From Thermosynechococcaceae cyanobacterium MS004 (GTDB taxonomy: Bacteria > Cyanobacteriota > Cyanobacteriia > Thermosynechococcales > Thermosynechococcaceae), in the NCBI GenBank assembly GCA_022402525.1, contig JAKRSB010000099.1, positions 62,001-126,000 of the forward strand: a DNA stretch of 64,000 bases. Reading direction: 5' to 3'. Numbering within the stretch: position 1 is the stretch's first letter; each line of letters starts with the position of its first letter. The position numbers were made by a program, and so were the translations under genes. The notes under the pieces were generated by a model, which was not told the DNA's origin, did not search any database, and worked only from the letters and a program-made list of their open reading frames with translations. Shown one piece after another: positions 1 to 9,076 of this stretch.

Positions 1-221
1 GAGTCGATAAGCAACGGGAAATAAGCTTGTTATCTGCTTTTTGAGTGTTAAGTTTTAACAGGTTTAGGATCTTAAACTTGCTCCAGTAGCCTTAAAGGAT
101 TAGCCTTTAAGATCTTTATACAGGATTAATTTATTAATACTGTTATTAATACTATTCGACAAATATCGCATTCTCATAATGCTTCCAACATAAATAATTT
201 AGTCAGGCTCTTACAAACAAA

Positions 222-1079
222 ATGGCTAATTTGGCGAATAATCGTGTAACTGAAACAAGTGAAGATGAGCTTATCATCAAGGCTGGTCGTACAGAGCGCC
301 AATACTGGCAAGATTTATGGCGTTACCGTGAATTATTTTATTTTTTAGCTTGGCGAGATATTCTTGTGCGCTACAAGCAAACATCGTTAGGCATTGCGTG
401 GGCTCTAATTCGGCCTTTTTTAGCGATGGTGGTGTTTACTATAGTGTTTGGTAATTTTGCCAAGTTGCCATCGGCAGGAGTTCCCTATCCGATTTTGGTA
501 TTTGCGGGAATGCTACCCTGGCAGTTTTTTTCAAATTCACTTTCGGAATGTAGTAATAGCTTGGTTAGCAATGCCAATCTATTGTCTAAGGTGTATTTCC
601 CTAGGTTAGTGGTTCCGGCCAGTGCGGTAGTGGTTAGTTTTGTAGATTTTATGATTTCTGGAATGATTTTGCTGGGTTTAATGGCTTGGTATAATTTTGT
701 GCCCAGTTGGCGAATTTTGATGCTACCGTTGTTTGTTGCAATCGCGTTTGCTGCTGCTACGGGGGCTGGGTTATGGCTAGCAACACTAAATGTAGAGTAT
801 CGCGACTTTCGCTATATTGTGCCGTTTATTATTCAGTTTGGTCTATATATTTCGCCAGTTGGATATAGCTCTTCTGTGGTCCCGGAGGAATGGCGATTTT
901 TGTATTCGCTTAACCCAATGGTAGGTGTTATTGATGGATTTCGATGGGCAATTTTGGGGGGTGAAGCACAAATTTATTGGCCAGGCTTTTTACTATCTTT
1001 GGGAATTGTAATCCTATCTCTAGTTACGGGTATTTGGTATTTTCGCAGAATGGAACGCACTTTTGCTGATGTAATTTAA
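222..1079 (+). CDS. wzm: ABC-2 type polysaccharide export permease (Wzm-like)
   Basis: Integral membrane half of an ABC exporter that moves a lipid-linked polysaccharide across the inner membrane. The 285-residue protein has the usual family length. It opens with a cytosolic stretch, then an amphipathic segment (LAWRDILVRYKQTSLGIAW, about residues 43-61) typical of ABC-2 permeases, followed by about six hydrophobic helices and a basic C-terminus. The ATPase partner follows 57 bp downstream on the same strand, which makes the Wzm/Wzt assignment firm. The ATG start gives the full N-terminal interface region. The substrate cannot be read from the sequence; the neighbouring sugar genes indicate an O-antigen or exopolysaccharide. 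Confidence 0.93.
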   Translation: MANLANNRVTETSEDELIIKAGRTERQYWQDLWRYRELFYFLAWRDILVRYKQTSLGIAWALIRPFLAMVVFTIVFGNFAKLPSAGVPYPILVFAGMLPWQFFSNSLSECSNSLVSNANLLSKVYFPRLVVPASAVVVSFVDFMISGMILLGLMAWYNFVPSWRILMLPLFVAIAFAAATGAGLWLATLNVEYRDFRYIVPFIIQFGLYISPVGYSSSVVPEEWRFLYSLNPMVGVIDGFRWAILGGEAQIYWPGFLLSLGIVILSLVTGIWYFRRMERTFADVI

Positions 1080-1136
1080 AATGCTATTAGCTTTTATCTG
1101 AACCTGTATTCTTAGCATTAAAGAATAAAATAATTT

Positions 1137-2402
1137 ATGTCTGAAACTGTAATTCGAGTTGAAAATCTAGGTAAAAAGTATATTATTGGGCATCAACAAG
1201 AGGGACAAGCAAGATATAAGTCTCTACGAGAAGTTATTGTCAATGGAGCGCAGTCGATTAGTAAGTTGAACCCATTTCAGGGGAAGGAGGGAAATGGCAG
1301 TCACCCAGAGCGGGAGGAGTTTTGGGCGCTGGAGGATGTGTCGTTTGAGATTAAACGTGGGGATCGCGTGGGAATTATTGGTCGCAATGGGGCAGGGAAG
1401 TCAACTTTACTGAAAATATTGAGCAGGATTACTGAACCCACTGAAGGTGAAATTAAAATTAGAGGTCGAGTTGCAAGTTTACTGGAGGTGGGGACGGGGT
1501 TTCACCCGGAGTTGACGGGTAGAGAGAATGTTTACCTGAATGGTGCCATTTTGGGCATGAGCCGCGAAGAGATTAAACGCAAGTTTGATGCAATTGTGTC
1601 GTTTGCGGAAGTAGAAAAGTTTTTGGATACGCCGGTTAAACGCTATTCGTCTGGGATGTATGTAAGACTTGCGTTTGCGGTTGCAGCTCATCTAGAACCA
1701 GAAGTTTTGATCGTAGATGAAGTTTTGGCAGTTGGAGACGCACAGTTTCAGAAGAAATGCTTGGGTAAAATGGAGGATGTTGGAAAAGAGGGGCGAACAG
1801 TTTTATTTGTTAGCCATAATATAGGTGCTATTAAGGCTTTATGCAATTCCGGTATCTTTTTATCCAAAGGGCGGCTAGTAACCAATGGCTCTATTGATTC
1901 AGTTGTTGATCAATACGTCTTGACTGGCTCTAAACCAGAATCAGTTAGGGAAAAAATATTATCCAAGTGCAAACGATTTGAATTAAAACTGCCTTATTGG
2001 ATTGATAATAATGGTAACAAGGTAGACATCTATTCTTTTGGTGAAAATTATAAATTGAGATTTGAATTTAATTTTTTTAAGCCTGTAAAGCGAATCAATC
2101 CGGGCTTTGCAATTATTGACTATCTAGGACAAAGAATTTTCACTTCTCACTTATTAGACGATAAAAATATTCGGTTTAACAAGACGCTTCTGGGTGAAGT
2201 TATTGTTGAGACAGATTTGAATTTATCGAGTCTTGCTCCTGGAAATTATAGTGTTATTTTTGGTGTTCGAGATGAGAATGAGCTGACGACCATTTACTCA
2301 GAAGGAGAGATCAACCTGGAAATAGGATCTAGCCAAAGTAAGAACGGTGCTCAAGGTATTTTGTGGCATACCACAGACTGGAAAGTTAAAACTCTGGTTT
2401 GA
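1137..2402 (+). CDS. wzt: ABC exporter ATPase with C-terminal carbohydrate-binding domain (Wzt-like)
   Basis: Nucleotide-binding subunit of the polysaccharide exporter. Walker A (GRNGAGKST) sits at residues 82-90, the ABC signature (YSSGM) near 171 and Walker B ([11 protein letters not shown]) near 190. After about residue 260 the protein continues for some 160 residues with a beta-rich domain of the Wzt C-terminal type. In characterised O-antigen ATPases this domain binds the modified non-reducing end of the chain before export. The 421-residue length matches Wzt proteins with this tail. Its presence suggests that a terminal modification, such as methylation by one of the nearby methyltransferases, gates export; that link is inference. 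Confidence 0.93.
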   Translation: MSETVIRVENLGKKYIIGHQQEGQARYKSLREVIVNGAQSISKLNPFQGKEGNGSHPEREEFWALEDVSFEIKRGDRVGIIGRNGAGKSTLLKILSRITEPTEGEIKIRGRVASLLEVGTGFHPELTGRENVYLNGAILGMSREEIKRKFDAIVSFAEVEKFLDTPVKRYSSGMYVRLAFAVAAHLEPEVLIVDEVLAVGDAQFQKKCLGKMEDVGKEGRTVLFVSHNIGAIKALCNSGIFLSKGRLVTNGSIDSVVDQYVLTGSKPESVREKILSKCKRFELKLPYWIDNNGNKVDIYSFGENYKLRFEFNFFKPVKRINPGFAIIDYLGQRIFTSHLLDDKNIRFNKTLLGEVIVETDLNLSSLAPGNYSVIFGVRDENELTTIYSEGEINLEIGSSQSKNGAQGILWHTTDWKVKTLV

Positions 2403-2450
2403 TTTAGAAAGGCTCAAACTCAGATCACAAGTGTAATAACGAGAAAACTT

Positions 2451-3500
2451 ATGATTCAAGTAGCAACACCTCACTTAACCGATTTATCTGATCGCAAGAC
2501 CAAGAAATTTATTGTGATTACAACCATCAATGAACCAACTTTAGCTGTTGAAGGGTTCGCGAAAATTGATAATTACCAATTGGTTGTTGTAGCTGACAAA
2601 AAGACTCCAGCGAATTGGAACTATGAAGACGTACTTTTTTTGTCAGTAGAGGAGCAGGAAAAACACAGCTCTAGTCTTTCAAAACGTTTGCCATACAATC
2701 ACTATGCTCGGAAAAATTTAGGTTATTTATACGCGATCAATCATGGGGCAGAGACTATTGTAGATACAGATGATGACAATATACCTAAAAAAAATTGGAG
2801 CATGCCTTTATATCAGGCATCCTACCTGAAATCATCTGAAGCCTTAGGCTTCGTAAACGTGTATAAGTCATTCACTAAAATTCATATTTGGCCAAGAGGT
2901 TTTCCACTCGACCTGGTTAAATCTGATTCTCATTTATTAAAGGAAAGTGAACTGACTAAAACGTTAGTCAATGTCGGCATTTGGCAAGGTCTAGCAGATG
3001 GTGATCCTGATGTTGATGCAATTTACCGTCTAGTCGATAACACACCTTGTTTCTTTGCTGATCGAGACCCAGTTGTATTAGCAAAGGGAACAATTTGTCC
3101 CTTTAATTCTCAAAATACTGCCTTTCAGAAAGCATTGTTTCCCCTACTTTACCTTCCATGTTTTGTTACTTTTCGCTACACAGATATTTTAAGGGGTTTA
3201 GTCGCTCAACCCATTATGTGGCTACTTGATTATCATCTTGGCTTCACAAAAGCAACTGTTACTCAAGAGCGCAACCCACATGACTATCTAAAAGATTTTG
3301 AATCCGAGATCCCTTGCTATCTCTATCCTTACAAGGTGATTGATGTGGTTAGCTCTAGCATTCGCTCCACCTACTCTGTCGCTGATAATCTTTATCAGGC
3401 TTACGCTGCTTTGTGTGGAGCAGGAATCGTTACGAACGAAGAAGTGGAACTTGTAACACTCTGGTTGCAGGGTATAACAGCATATCAATGCGTTAATTAG
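2451..3500 (+). CDS. STELLO-like glycosyltransferase (DUF288-type)
   Basis: The protein begins with a GT-A-like strand (KKFIVITTINEPTLAV) and carries a DXD-type acidic motif (VDTDDDNIPKKNW, near residue 102) expected to hold the metal-nucleotide-sugar. The flow of motifs (ADKKTP, LPYNHYARKNLGYLYAI, FNSQNTAF) resembles the STELLO/DUF288 family known from plant Golgi proteins and nematodes, with scattered bacterial members. No signal or membrane segment is visible, so a cytoplasmic role in glycan assembly is likely. It lies between wzt and a GT2 gene, with the next gene 14 bp downstream. The family call is from memory of motifs; sugar specificity is unknown. Confidence 0.62.
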   Translation: MIQVATPHLTDLSDRKTKKFIVITTINEPTLAVEGFAKIDNYQLVVVADKKTPANWNYEDVLFLSVEEQEKHSSSLSKRLPYNHYARKNLGYLYAINHGAETIVDTDDDNIPKKNWSMPLYQASYLKSSEALGFVNVYKSFTKIHIWPRGFPLDLVKSDSHLLKESELTKTLVNVGIWQGLADGDPDVDAIYRLVDNTPCFFADRDPVVLAKGTICPFNSQNTAFQKALFPLLYLPCFVTFRYTDILRGLVAQPIMWLLDYHLGFTKATVTQERNPHDYLKDFESEIPCYLYPYKVIDVVSSSIRSTYSVADNLYQAYAALCGAGIVTNEEVELVTLWLQGITAYQCVN

Positions 3501-3513
3501 AGGAGTAGAAATT

Positions 3514-4569
3514 GTGGTAGCACTGCCTTCTATTTCGATAGTCATCCCTTCATTCAACCAGGGTTCTTACATTGAAAGAACCATTCTTAGTATTCTGAAA
3601 CAGGATTATGAGGGTGAGGTGGAAATTATTGTTTCTGATGGTGGTTCTAAAGATGAGACGGTAGAAGTGCTCAAGAAGTATCCACAGATTAAATGGTGGT
3701 CAGAACCTGATGAAGGATTTGTAGATGCAGTGACAAAGGGCTTTTCTGCTGCAAAAGGTGAAATTCTGGCAATTCAAAGCAGTGATGACTTTTATTTAAA
3801 GGATGCATTTAAAGTGTCTATCCAGCCACTGATTGAACAGCCCGATCTTTCTATCATTGCTGGTTGTGATCTCTATTTACAGGCTGACAGAAAGACTTAT
3901 TCAGCTTCCAAGTTAGATGAGCACTTCATTTCTCCTTACTCTCTACTAAGGAAACGAAATATTTCACAGCATTGTTGCTTTTTCCGTAAGGATGTCCTTG
4001 AGAAAGTTGGTGGTTTAAGGAAAGAGGTAGACACTTGTGCCGATGTTGATTTTTGGTACAGAGCGCTTCATTTTTTCAAAGCTAAATTTATTCCAGTCTA
4101 TACAGCAGTTTATCAGCTCCATCCTGCGCAAAGAACACAAAATTTAGATAATTGGACTGAAAGTTTTATTAAAATGATCGAACTTTGTGAGTATGATCCT
4201 AAATATGCTGAGAGATTCAAATTTGAGGAAGAGGAAAAACAGTACTTGTACATACAATTTGAGCTTGTCTGTGGCTATAACACTGGTAGCCGCAAACAAG
4301 ACAAGGAATATGCTTTGCAAAAAATTAATCTCATTCTTCAAGACCCTGATTATTCAGATTCTATTAAGAAAATGGTACGTGAGTTTGGAATCAACTATGG
4401 CATTACCGAATCGCAGAAAAATAGCCTATTCAATAAATTCACAGCTTCTTTGAAAGATGGCACTTTGGCTAAAAAAGCGACAAACAAAATGGGCAGGATT
4501 TTGGGAACTATGCCACAGCCAGCTTCTAATCTTACACAAATAGATATTGACTGGTGGCAGAAAGACTGA
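3514..4569 (+). CDS. Glycosyltransferase family 2
   Basis: Classical GT-A enzyme: the N-terminus SIVIPSFNQGSYIERTI, then DGGSKDET (nucleotide binding), then an SSDDFYL acidic motif near residue 90. The 351 residues comprise a catalytic domain of about 230 residues plus an alpha-helical C-terminal extension. The start is GTG, chosen because AGGAG lies 9 bases upstream and the motif begins within ten residues. It follows the STELLO-like gene by 13 bp and is probably co-transcribed. It is expected to add a sugar to the lipid-linked glycan at the cytoplasmic face; donor and linkage are unknown. Confidence 0.88.
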   Translation: MVALPSISIVIPSFNQGSYIERTILSILKQDYEGEVEIIVSDGGSKDETVEVLKKYPQIKWWSEPDEGFVDAVTKGFSAAKGEILAIQSSDDFYLKDAFKVSIQPLIEQPDLSIIAGCDLYLQADRKTYSASKLDEHFISPYSLLRKRNISQHCCFFRKDVLEKVGGLRKEVDTCADVDFWYRALHFFKAKFIPVYTAVYQLHPAQRTQNLDNWTESFIKMIELCEYDPKYAERFKFEEEEKQYLYIQFELVCGYNTGSRKQDKEYALQKINLILQDPDYSDSIKKMVREFGINYGITESQKNSLFNKFTASLKDGTLAKKATNKMGRILGTMPQPASNLTQIDIDWWQKD

Positions 4570-4623
4570 AGCCTGTTGTTCTACTTTGATGTCATTGCTC
4601 TCTTTTTCCCTTTTAAATTCATT

Positions 4624-5559
4624 ATGTCTCTTTCCACACCCATTGCATTTATAATCTTCAATCGCCCTGATGTCACAGAAAAAGTGTTCAAGGCTATCAG
4701 GCAAGCCAAGCCAAAAATGCTTTTGGTTATTGCGGATGGTGCTCGCCCCGATAAGCCAGGTGAAATTGAAAAATGTGCAGCAGCAAGAGCAATCATTGAT
4801 CGAGTTGACTGGGATTGTGAAATACTTAAGTGCTACTCTGAGATCAATTTGGGCTGCGGCATAAATGTTTCTCAGGGTATTACCTGGGTCTTTAAACAAG
4901 TGGAAGAAGCGATTATTCTTGAGGATGATTGTTTGCCTCATCCAACTTTTTTTCGGTTTTGTGAGGAGCTTCTGGAGAAGTATCGTGACGATGAACGCGT
5001 TATGCTGATTAGTGGAGCCAATGTTTTAGGTGAGTACAAGTCTAATTCGCAGAGCTATTACTTTTCTATGTTTGCTGGTATTTGGGGTTGGGCAACTTGG
5101 CGAAGAGCTTGGAAGCTTTATGATTATGAAATGAAAGATTTACCGCAGGCTTTGCAAGTAGGGTTCTTGAAAAATTACTTCCACAATCCAGAACATTGTT
5201 CATACTGGCAGGAACTATTTCAAAATCAGTGTGATGATGAGGCAAAGCTTAATACATGGGATTTCCAGTGGCTTTTTTCGCAGTGGATACAAAATGGTTT
5301 AGGAGTAATACCAGCAGTTAATCTAATTTCTAATCTGGGTTTTGGTGGTGATGCTACACACACGAGTGGTAGTAGCCCACTTGCTAATATGCCTATGTCG
5401 CCCTTGGATTTTCCTTTAGCTCATCCGCTTCTCATGCAAAGAGACTTTGAAATGGATAACTCGATTCAATCTAAATTTTTCGGTAAACAGAATGCTAATT
5501 TGCAGAGTCGAATTTTGAGAAAAGCTAAAAACCTTGTAACTAAAGCAATAGCAAGATGA
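4624..5559 (+). CDS. GT-A fold glycosyltransferase, HlpA-like
   Basis: The reading frame is open from a TTG at 4576, but the ATG at 4624 puts the conserved start (TPIAFIIFNRPDVTEKVF) immediately after the initiator, so 311 residues are annotated. ADGARPDK (near 35-42) and an acidic motif LEDDCLPHP near residue 100 fit a GT-A fold, and GIWGWATWRRAWKLYD is typical of a bacterial family often labelled hemolytic protein HlpA-like. It is part of the plus-strand glycan operon. Sugar specificity cannot be inferred. The DNA directly after it is decayed. Confidence 0.8.
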   Translation: MSLSTPIAFIIFNRPDVTEKVFKAIRQAKPKMLLVIADGARPDKPGEIEKCAAARAIIDRVDWDCEILKCYSEINLGCGINVSQGITWVFKQVEEAIILEDDCLPHPTFFRFCEELLEKYRDDERVMLISGANVLGEYKSNSQSYYFSMFAGIWGWATWRRAWKLYDYEMKDLPQALQVGFLKNYFHNPEHCSYWQELFQNQCDDEAKLNTWDFQWLFSQWIQNGLGVIPAVNLISNLGFGGDATHTSGSSPLANMPMSPLDFPLAHPLLMQRDFEMDNSIQSKFFGKQNANLQSRILRKAKNLVTKAIAR

Positions 5560-5589
5560 ATTTTATACTTATATCAAGATCTACAAGAT

Positions 5590-6235
5590 CTAAAATTGCT
5601 AGCCCCGTTAGAAATGCGAAGAAAAATAGGCAAATAGAGTTTCTCCAAGCAGCCCTTCAAAATAAAGTGTGTGGTTGATAGTAGATCAGTTCTTGAAAGA
5701 GCTGACTTAATTATTAACTGTGATGGAAATGCTAATCAAATTATGATTAGAGATAATACTTATATTTTAGGGTAAGTTGTTACTTATACGGGAGAAATAG
5801 TCAAAATTGAAAATTTATGCTATGAGAACGTTGACTCTAGAATCTGGTAATTTGAATCTATTATAATCGACAACAGAGTTTTAATCGTACACAATGTAAA
5901 TATTTTTGATGACAAAACACATTGATTTAGTGCTGCCTATCGGCACCAATATTTTCTTTACGTTCTGTTTAAGCAAGACCCACTGCAAGTGATGGATATT
6001 GATAAAGCTCCAGTTTTTATAGATGATGATGTTTGGATTGCATGCGGCGTAGTCATCTTGCAAGGAGTTACCATTGGAAGAGGCGCAATTGTCGGTGCGG
6101 ATTCTGTCGTTACTCAAGATCTACCTGCCTGGACCTTCGTTTTAGGGAACCCAGCCCGTATCACTCGAGAACCAAAAGCAAAAAAGATGAGAGATTTGCC
6201 TGTTTCCACTGTAAAATCGCTTTACTTCTCTAGGC
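5590..6235 (+). pseudogene. Decayed hexapeptide-repeat acyltransferase
   Basis: One reading frame can be followed from about 5590 to 6267 and aligns with the intact acyltransferase at 6551-7216. Matching blocks include IRDNTYILG, NVDSRIW, DNRVLIVHNVNIFDD, AAYRHQY, PVFIDDDVWIACG, VTIGRGAIVGADSVV and GNPARI. The frame is broken by in-frame stops at 5635 (TAG), 5773 (TAA), 5848 (TAA) and 5923 (TGA). The 3' third (5989-6267) is still open and could look like a short gene, but it lacks the N-terminal trimerisation and substrate region. I infer a dead paralogue of its downstream neighbour. Confidence 0.82.
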
Positions 6236-6475
6236 CTAGATTTGAGCAAAGGAGATCGGGTTGCTGAGATTGAATTTCCATCGCATTGTCTTGTTCCTGA
6301 TACCTATAGTATCGATATTGAAGCACATATTCCTAGGGTTGAAGTTTTGTCACATTATCAATCTTTTATCAGTTTTGAAATCGTAGAAACAGGAAGTGAT
6401 ATGAATATATATATAGTGGGTGTGCTTTTGGGACAGTACTTGTGGATTTTCCGTGGAAAGAAAACACATGTGTAG
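6212..6475 (+). pseudogene. Remnant of a Wzt-type carbohydrate-binding tail
   Basis: In a frame overlapping the end of the dead acyltransferase, the translation reads LGLDLSKGDRVAEIEFPSHC, then LVPDTYSIDIEAHIPRVEVL and FISFEIVETGSD. This matches the pattern of the C-terminal beta-sandwich of Wzt-like ATPases (strand, 'G.Y.....HIP..EVL', 'L.F.I..TGS'). No ATPase domain precedes it, and the end (GQYLWIFRGKKTHV) looks worn. It is best read as the stump of a second exporter ATPase. The alternative, a free-standing small protein starting at 6242, is less likely because no ribosome site or N-terminal fold is present. Confidence 0.55.
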
Positions 6476-6550
6476 ATTATCAATGTTAATTAATGATTCA
6501 ATTTAATTTAGTTTGCCACGTAATAATTTCATTAGTTGTAGATAGTCTAT

Positions 6551-7216
6551 ATGATAGAAAAAAAGATGAAAGACGTACTTTTAGAATCTAAACTTTTAAA
6601 AAAAATAACTCTCTTTTTAAAAACAAGAATTGAAGTCGAAGAAGCTAAGCAACGATACAATAACTTTTTGAACTATGCTAATATCGATTCTTCTGTAAAA
6701 ATCTTGCCAAATGCGGTAGTTTCAAATCACAGTCAGTGTCCAAATTTAATAAATGTTGGTAAAAATTCAGTTTTACGAGGCGAACTTCTTGTATTTGCAC
6801 ACGCTGGAAAGATATCAATTGGTGATAGTTGCTATGTAGGAGAAGGAACTAGAATTTGGTCGTCAGATTCTATTGACATAGGGAATCGCGTTTATATTTC
6901 TCATAATGTTAATATACATGACACGAATTCACATTCCATTGATCCGTATTTAAGAAGCCAACATTTCTCAGCCATTATGACGACAGGACATCCAAAAGAA
7001 AATATTTTTGATATTAAAGGATCACCGGTACTGATAGAAGATGATGTCTGGATTGGATTTAACTCGACAATTCTAAAAGGAGTGACAATAGGAAGTGGTT
7101 CCATTATAGCGGCATGTTCTGTTGTAACAAAAGATGTTCCTTCTAACGTTTTAGTGGCTGGCAATCCAGCAAAAATAATTAAAACTATTATAAGTAAATC
7201 GATACTAAAAACATGA
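6551..7216 (+). CDS. Hexapeptide-repeat acyltransferase (left-handed beta-helix)
   Basis: The 221-residue protein is built of imperfect hexapeptide turns ([91 protein letters not shown]). The [14 protein letters not shown] segment carries the histidine/asparagine region used by CatB/WbbJ-like O-acetyltransferases. It probably acetylates a sugar of the surface glycan from acetyl-CoA in the cytoplasm, as a trimer. The first 45 residues are helical and charged. It overlaps the next gene by 4 bp (ATGA), so the two are translationally coupled. A dead copy lies just upstream. Confidence 0.88.
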   Translation: MIEKKMKDVLLESKLLKKITLFLKTRIEVEEAKQRYNNFLNYANIDSSVKILPNAVVSNHSQCPNLINVGKNSVLRGELLVFAHAGKISIGDSCYVGEGTRIWSSDSIDIGNRVYISHNVNIHDTNSHSIDPYLRSQHFSAIMTTGHPKENIFDIKGSPVLIEDDVWIGFNSTILKGVTIGSGSIIAACSVVTKDVPSNVLVAGNPAKIIKTIISKSILKT

Positions 7217-8115
7217 AATTTATAAACAAGTTAAAAGCTAAAATCCAGCAATTAGATAAAATTGATGCTCAACAAAAACAACTAAAATCAACTTTAGATA
7301 AGCTTCAAGAGTCCATAGGTAGAGTTGAAAATAGGCAGCTGAGTATCCTTGATAACAATGCTATTTCTGATAGTGAATTTAGAGTTTTTTCTCAATGGGG
7401 AGAAGATGGTATTCTACAGTATTTACTTAGGAATATTATGATTTCACACAAAATATTTGTTGAATTTGGTGTAGAAAATTATACGGAATCGAACACAAGA
7501 TTTTTATTGATTAATAACAATTGGTCAGGTTTAGTTATAGATGGTAACTTGGAAAATATTGCGTATATTAAGCATGATCCAATTTATTGGCAGTACAATC
7601 TCAAAGCCGTCAACTCATTTATAACAAAAGATAATATTAATCAGCTATTTTTGGATAATGGTATTCATGGAGAGATTGGCTTGCTTTCTGTTGATATTGA
7701 TGGCAACGATTATTGGGTCTGGCAAGCCATAAATTCTATCAATCCTGTAATTGTAGTTTCTGAATATAATTTCAGATTTGGTGCAACTAGGGCTGTAACT
7801 ATCCCTTATGAGGCAGCTTTTGTTAGGACACAAGCTCATCACTCCAATATTTACTATGGTGCTTCACTCAAAGCTTTATGCCTATTAGCTAATAAAAAAG
7901 GATACAGTTTTGTTGGCTGTAATAGTGCTGGTAACAACGCCTTTTTTGTGCGTAACGACCTCAAACCTGATTCACTAAAAGAACTCACGCCAGAAGAAGG
8001 ATATGTCTCGGCACAGTTTCGAGAATCGCGTGATGAAGCAGGAAATTTACTTTATCTGTCCCTAGAGGAAGAGCAAAAAATCTTAAATTCTTTGCCATTA
8101 GTGGACATTGAGTAA
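7213..8115 (+). CDS. FkbM-like methyltransferase-fold protein with N-terminal coiled coil
   Basis: Residues 1-45 are rich in K, Q, L and E and look like a coiled coil ([20 protein letters not shown]). Then come [35 protein letters not shown] and [17 protein letters not shown], a pattern seen in a glycan-locus protein family distantly related to FkbM SAM methyltransferases: FGV-E in place of the glycine-rich loop and VDIDGND in place of the downstream acidic motif. It could methylate or otherwise cap a sugar, but the SAM loop is atypical, so function is uncertain. It is translationally coupled to the acyltransferase upstream by a 4-bp overlap. Confidence 0.65.
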   Translation: MKFINKLKAKIQQLDKIDAQQKQLKSTLDKLQESIGRVENRQLSILDNNAISDSEFRVFSQWGEDGILQYLLRNIMISHKIFVEFGVENYTESNTRFLLINNNWSGLVIDGNLENIAYIKHDPIYWQYNLKAVNSFITKDNINQLFLDNGIHGEIGLLSVDIDGNDYWVWQAINSINPVIVVSEYNFRFGATRAVTIPYEAAFVRTQAHHSNIYYGASLKALCLLANKKGYSFVGCNSAGNNAFFVRNDLKPDSLKELTPEEGYVSAQFRESRDEAGNLLYLSLEEEQKILNSLPLVDIE

Positions 8116-8146
8116 AGGTTGTAATTTAATTTACCTTATTCATTAA

Positions 8147-9076
8147 ATGAAAATTGTACTAATTACAGGTGTAGCAGGTTTTATCGGTCGTTATGTTGCT
8201 CGTTATTTTTCGAAGCAGGGCTGGAAAGCTATTGGAACAGATAATTCTCCACCTGAAAATGCTCCACTGGCAGACCTATCAGCATACCAACGGCTACAAT
8301 TACCCGATTCAGAATTTAGTAACTTATTACAGACTCATAAACCCGACGCATTGATTCATTGTGCTGGACGTTCTTCAGTTGCTTTATCAGTCTCCGATCC
8401 AGCCGCTGATTTTCACAGCAACACAATATTAACTTTCAATCTACTTGATGCACTTCGTCTTAACTCACCAGAATGTAAATTCATTTTTCTCTCCAGTGCT
8501 GCTGTATATGGTAACCCATCAAAACTACCCATTGATGAGAGACATCCTGTCTCTCCGATCTCACCTTATGGATTCCATAAACTTCAAAGTGAACAACTCT
8601 GCCTGGAATTCAGCAAAATTTACGACATCCCAACTTCCAGCCTTCGCATCTTCTCCGCTTATGCTCCAGGTCTACGCCGCCAAGTCCTCTGGGATATTTG
8701 CCGAAAGGCTCTTATCCAAGAACAAGAACTTGTTGTTTTACAGGGTACGGGCCAGGAAAGCCGAGACTTCATTCATGCTCTCGATATTGCTAAAGCACTT
8801 AGGGTAGTTATAACATCTGCTCCAATGAAAGGTGAAGTTTATAATCTAGCCTCTGGAAGAGAGTCAACTATTTTGGAGTTAGCAACGCTGGCACTTGAGT
8901 CGCTAGAACATCAAGGCAAAATCGCCTTTGATGGTATAGTACCTGTGGGAAACCCTTTGAACTGGAAAGCTGATATCTCTAAGCTTCAAACTTTAGGCTT
9001 TCAGCCATCGGTTCCCCTGGAAAGAGGTGTGCAAACATTTGCAAGTTGGTGTAGAGAAGAGCTGGTGGGTGTATGA
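8147..9076 (+). CDS. NAD-dependent epimerase/dehydratase (extended SDR)
   Basis: Rossmann-type nucleotide-sugar enzyme. It has the dinucleotide loop TGVAGFIGRYVAR (residues 6-18), an HCAGRSS segment near residue 71, a catalytic serine in FLSSAAVYGNP and the catalytic pair YGFHK. SAYAPGLRRQVL and GQESRDFIHALDIAKA follow, as in sugar 4-epimerases and dehydratases of the GalE/RmlB superfamily. At 309 residues it is full length. It likely makes one activated sugar precursor for the locus; which one is not readable. It overlaps the next gene by 4 bp (ATGA), implying co-expression. Confidence 0.88.
   Translation: MKIVLITGVAGFIGRYVARYFSKQGWKAIGTDNSPPENAPLADLSAYQRLQLPDSEFSNLLQTHKPDALIHCAGRSSVALSVSDPAADFHSNTILTFNLLDALRLNSPECKFIFLSSAAVYGNPSKLPIDERHPVSPISPYGFHKLQSEQLCLEFSKIYDIPTSSLRIFSAYAPGLRRQVLWDICRKALIQEQELVVLQGTGQESRDFIHALDIAKALRVVITSAPMKGEVYNLASGRESTILELATLALESLEHQGKIAFDGIVPVGNPLNWKADISKLQTLGFQPSVPLERGVQTFASWCREELVGV

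Noticed and set aside
4426-4941. 171-codon minus-strand frame
   Set aside because: It covers the ends of two well-supported plus-strand glycosyltransferases and has no recognisable domain.
5989-6267. Short acyltransferase gene starting at the ATG in 5989
   Set aside because: The same frame continues upstream with family-specific motifs through four stop codons, so it is the tail of a dead gene.
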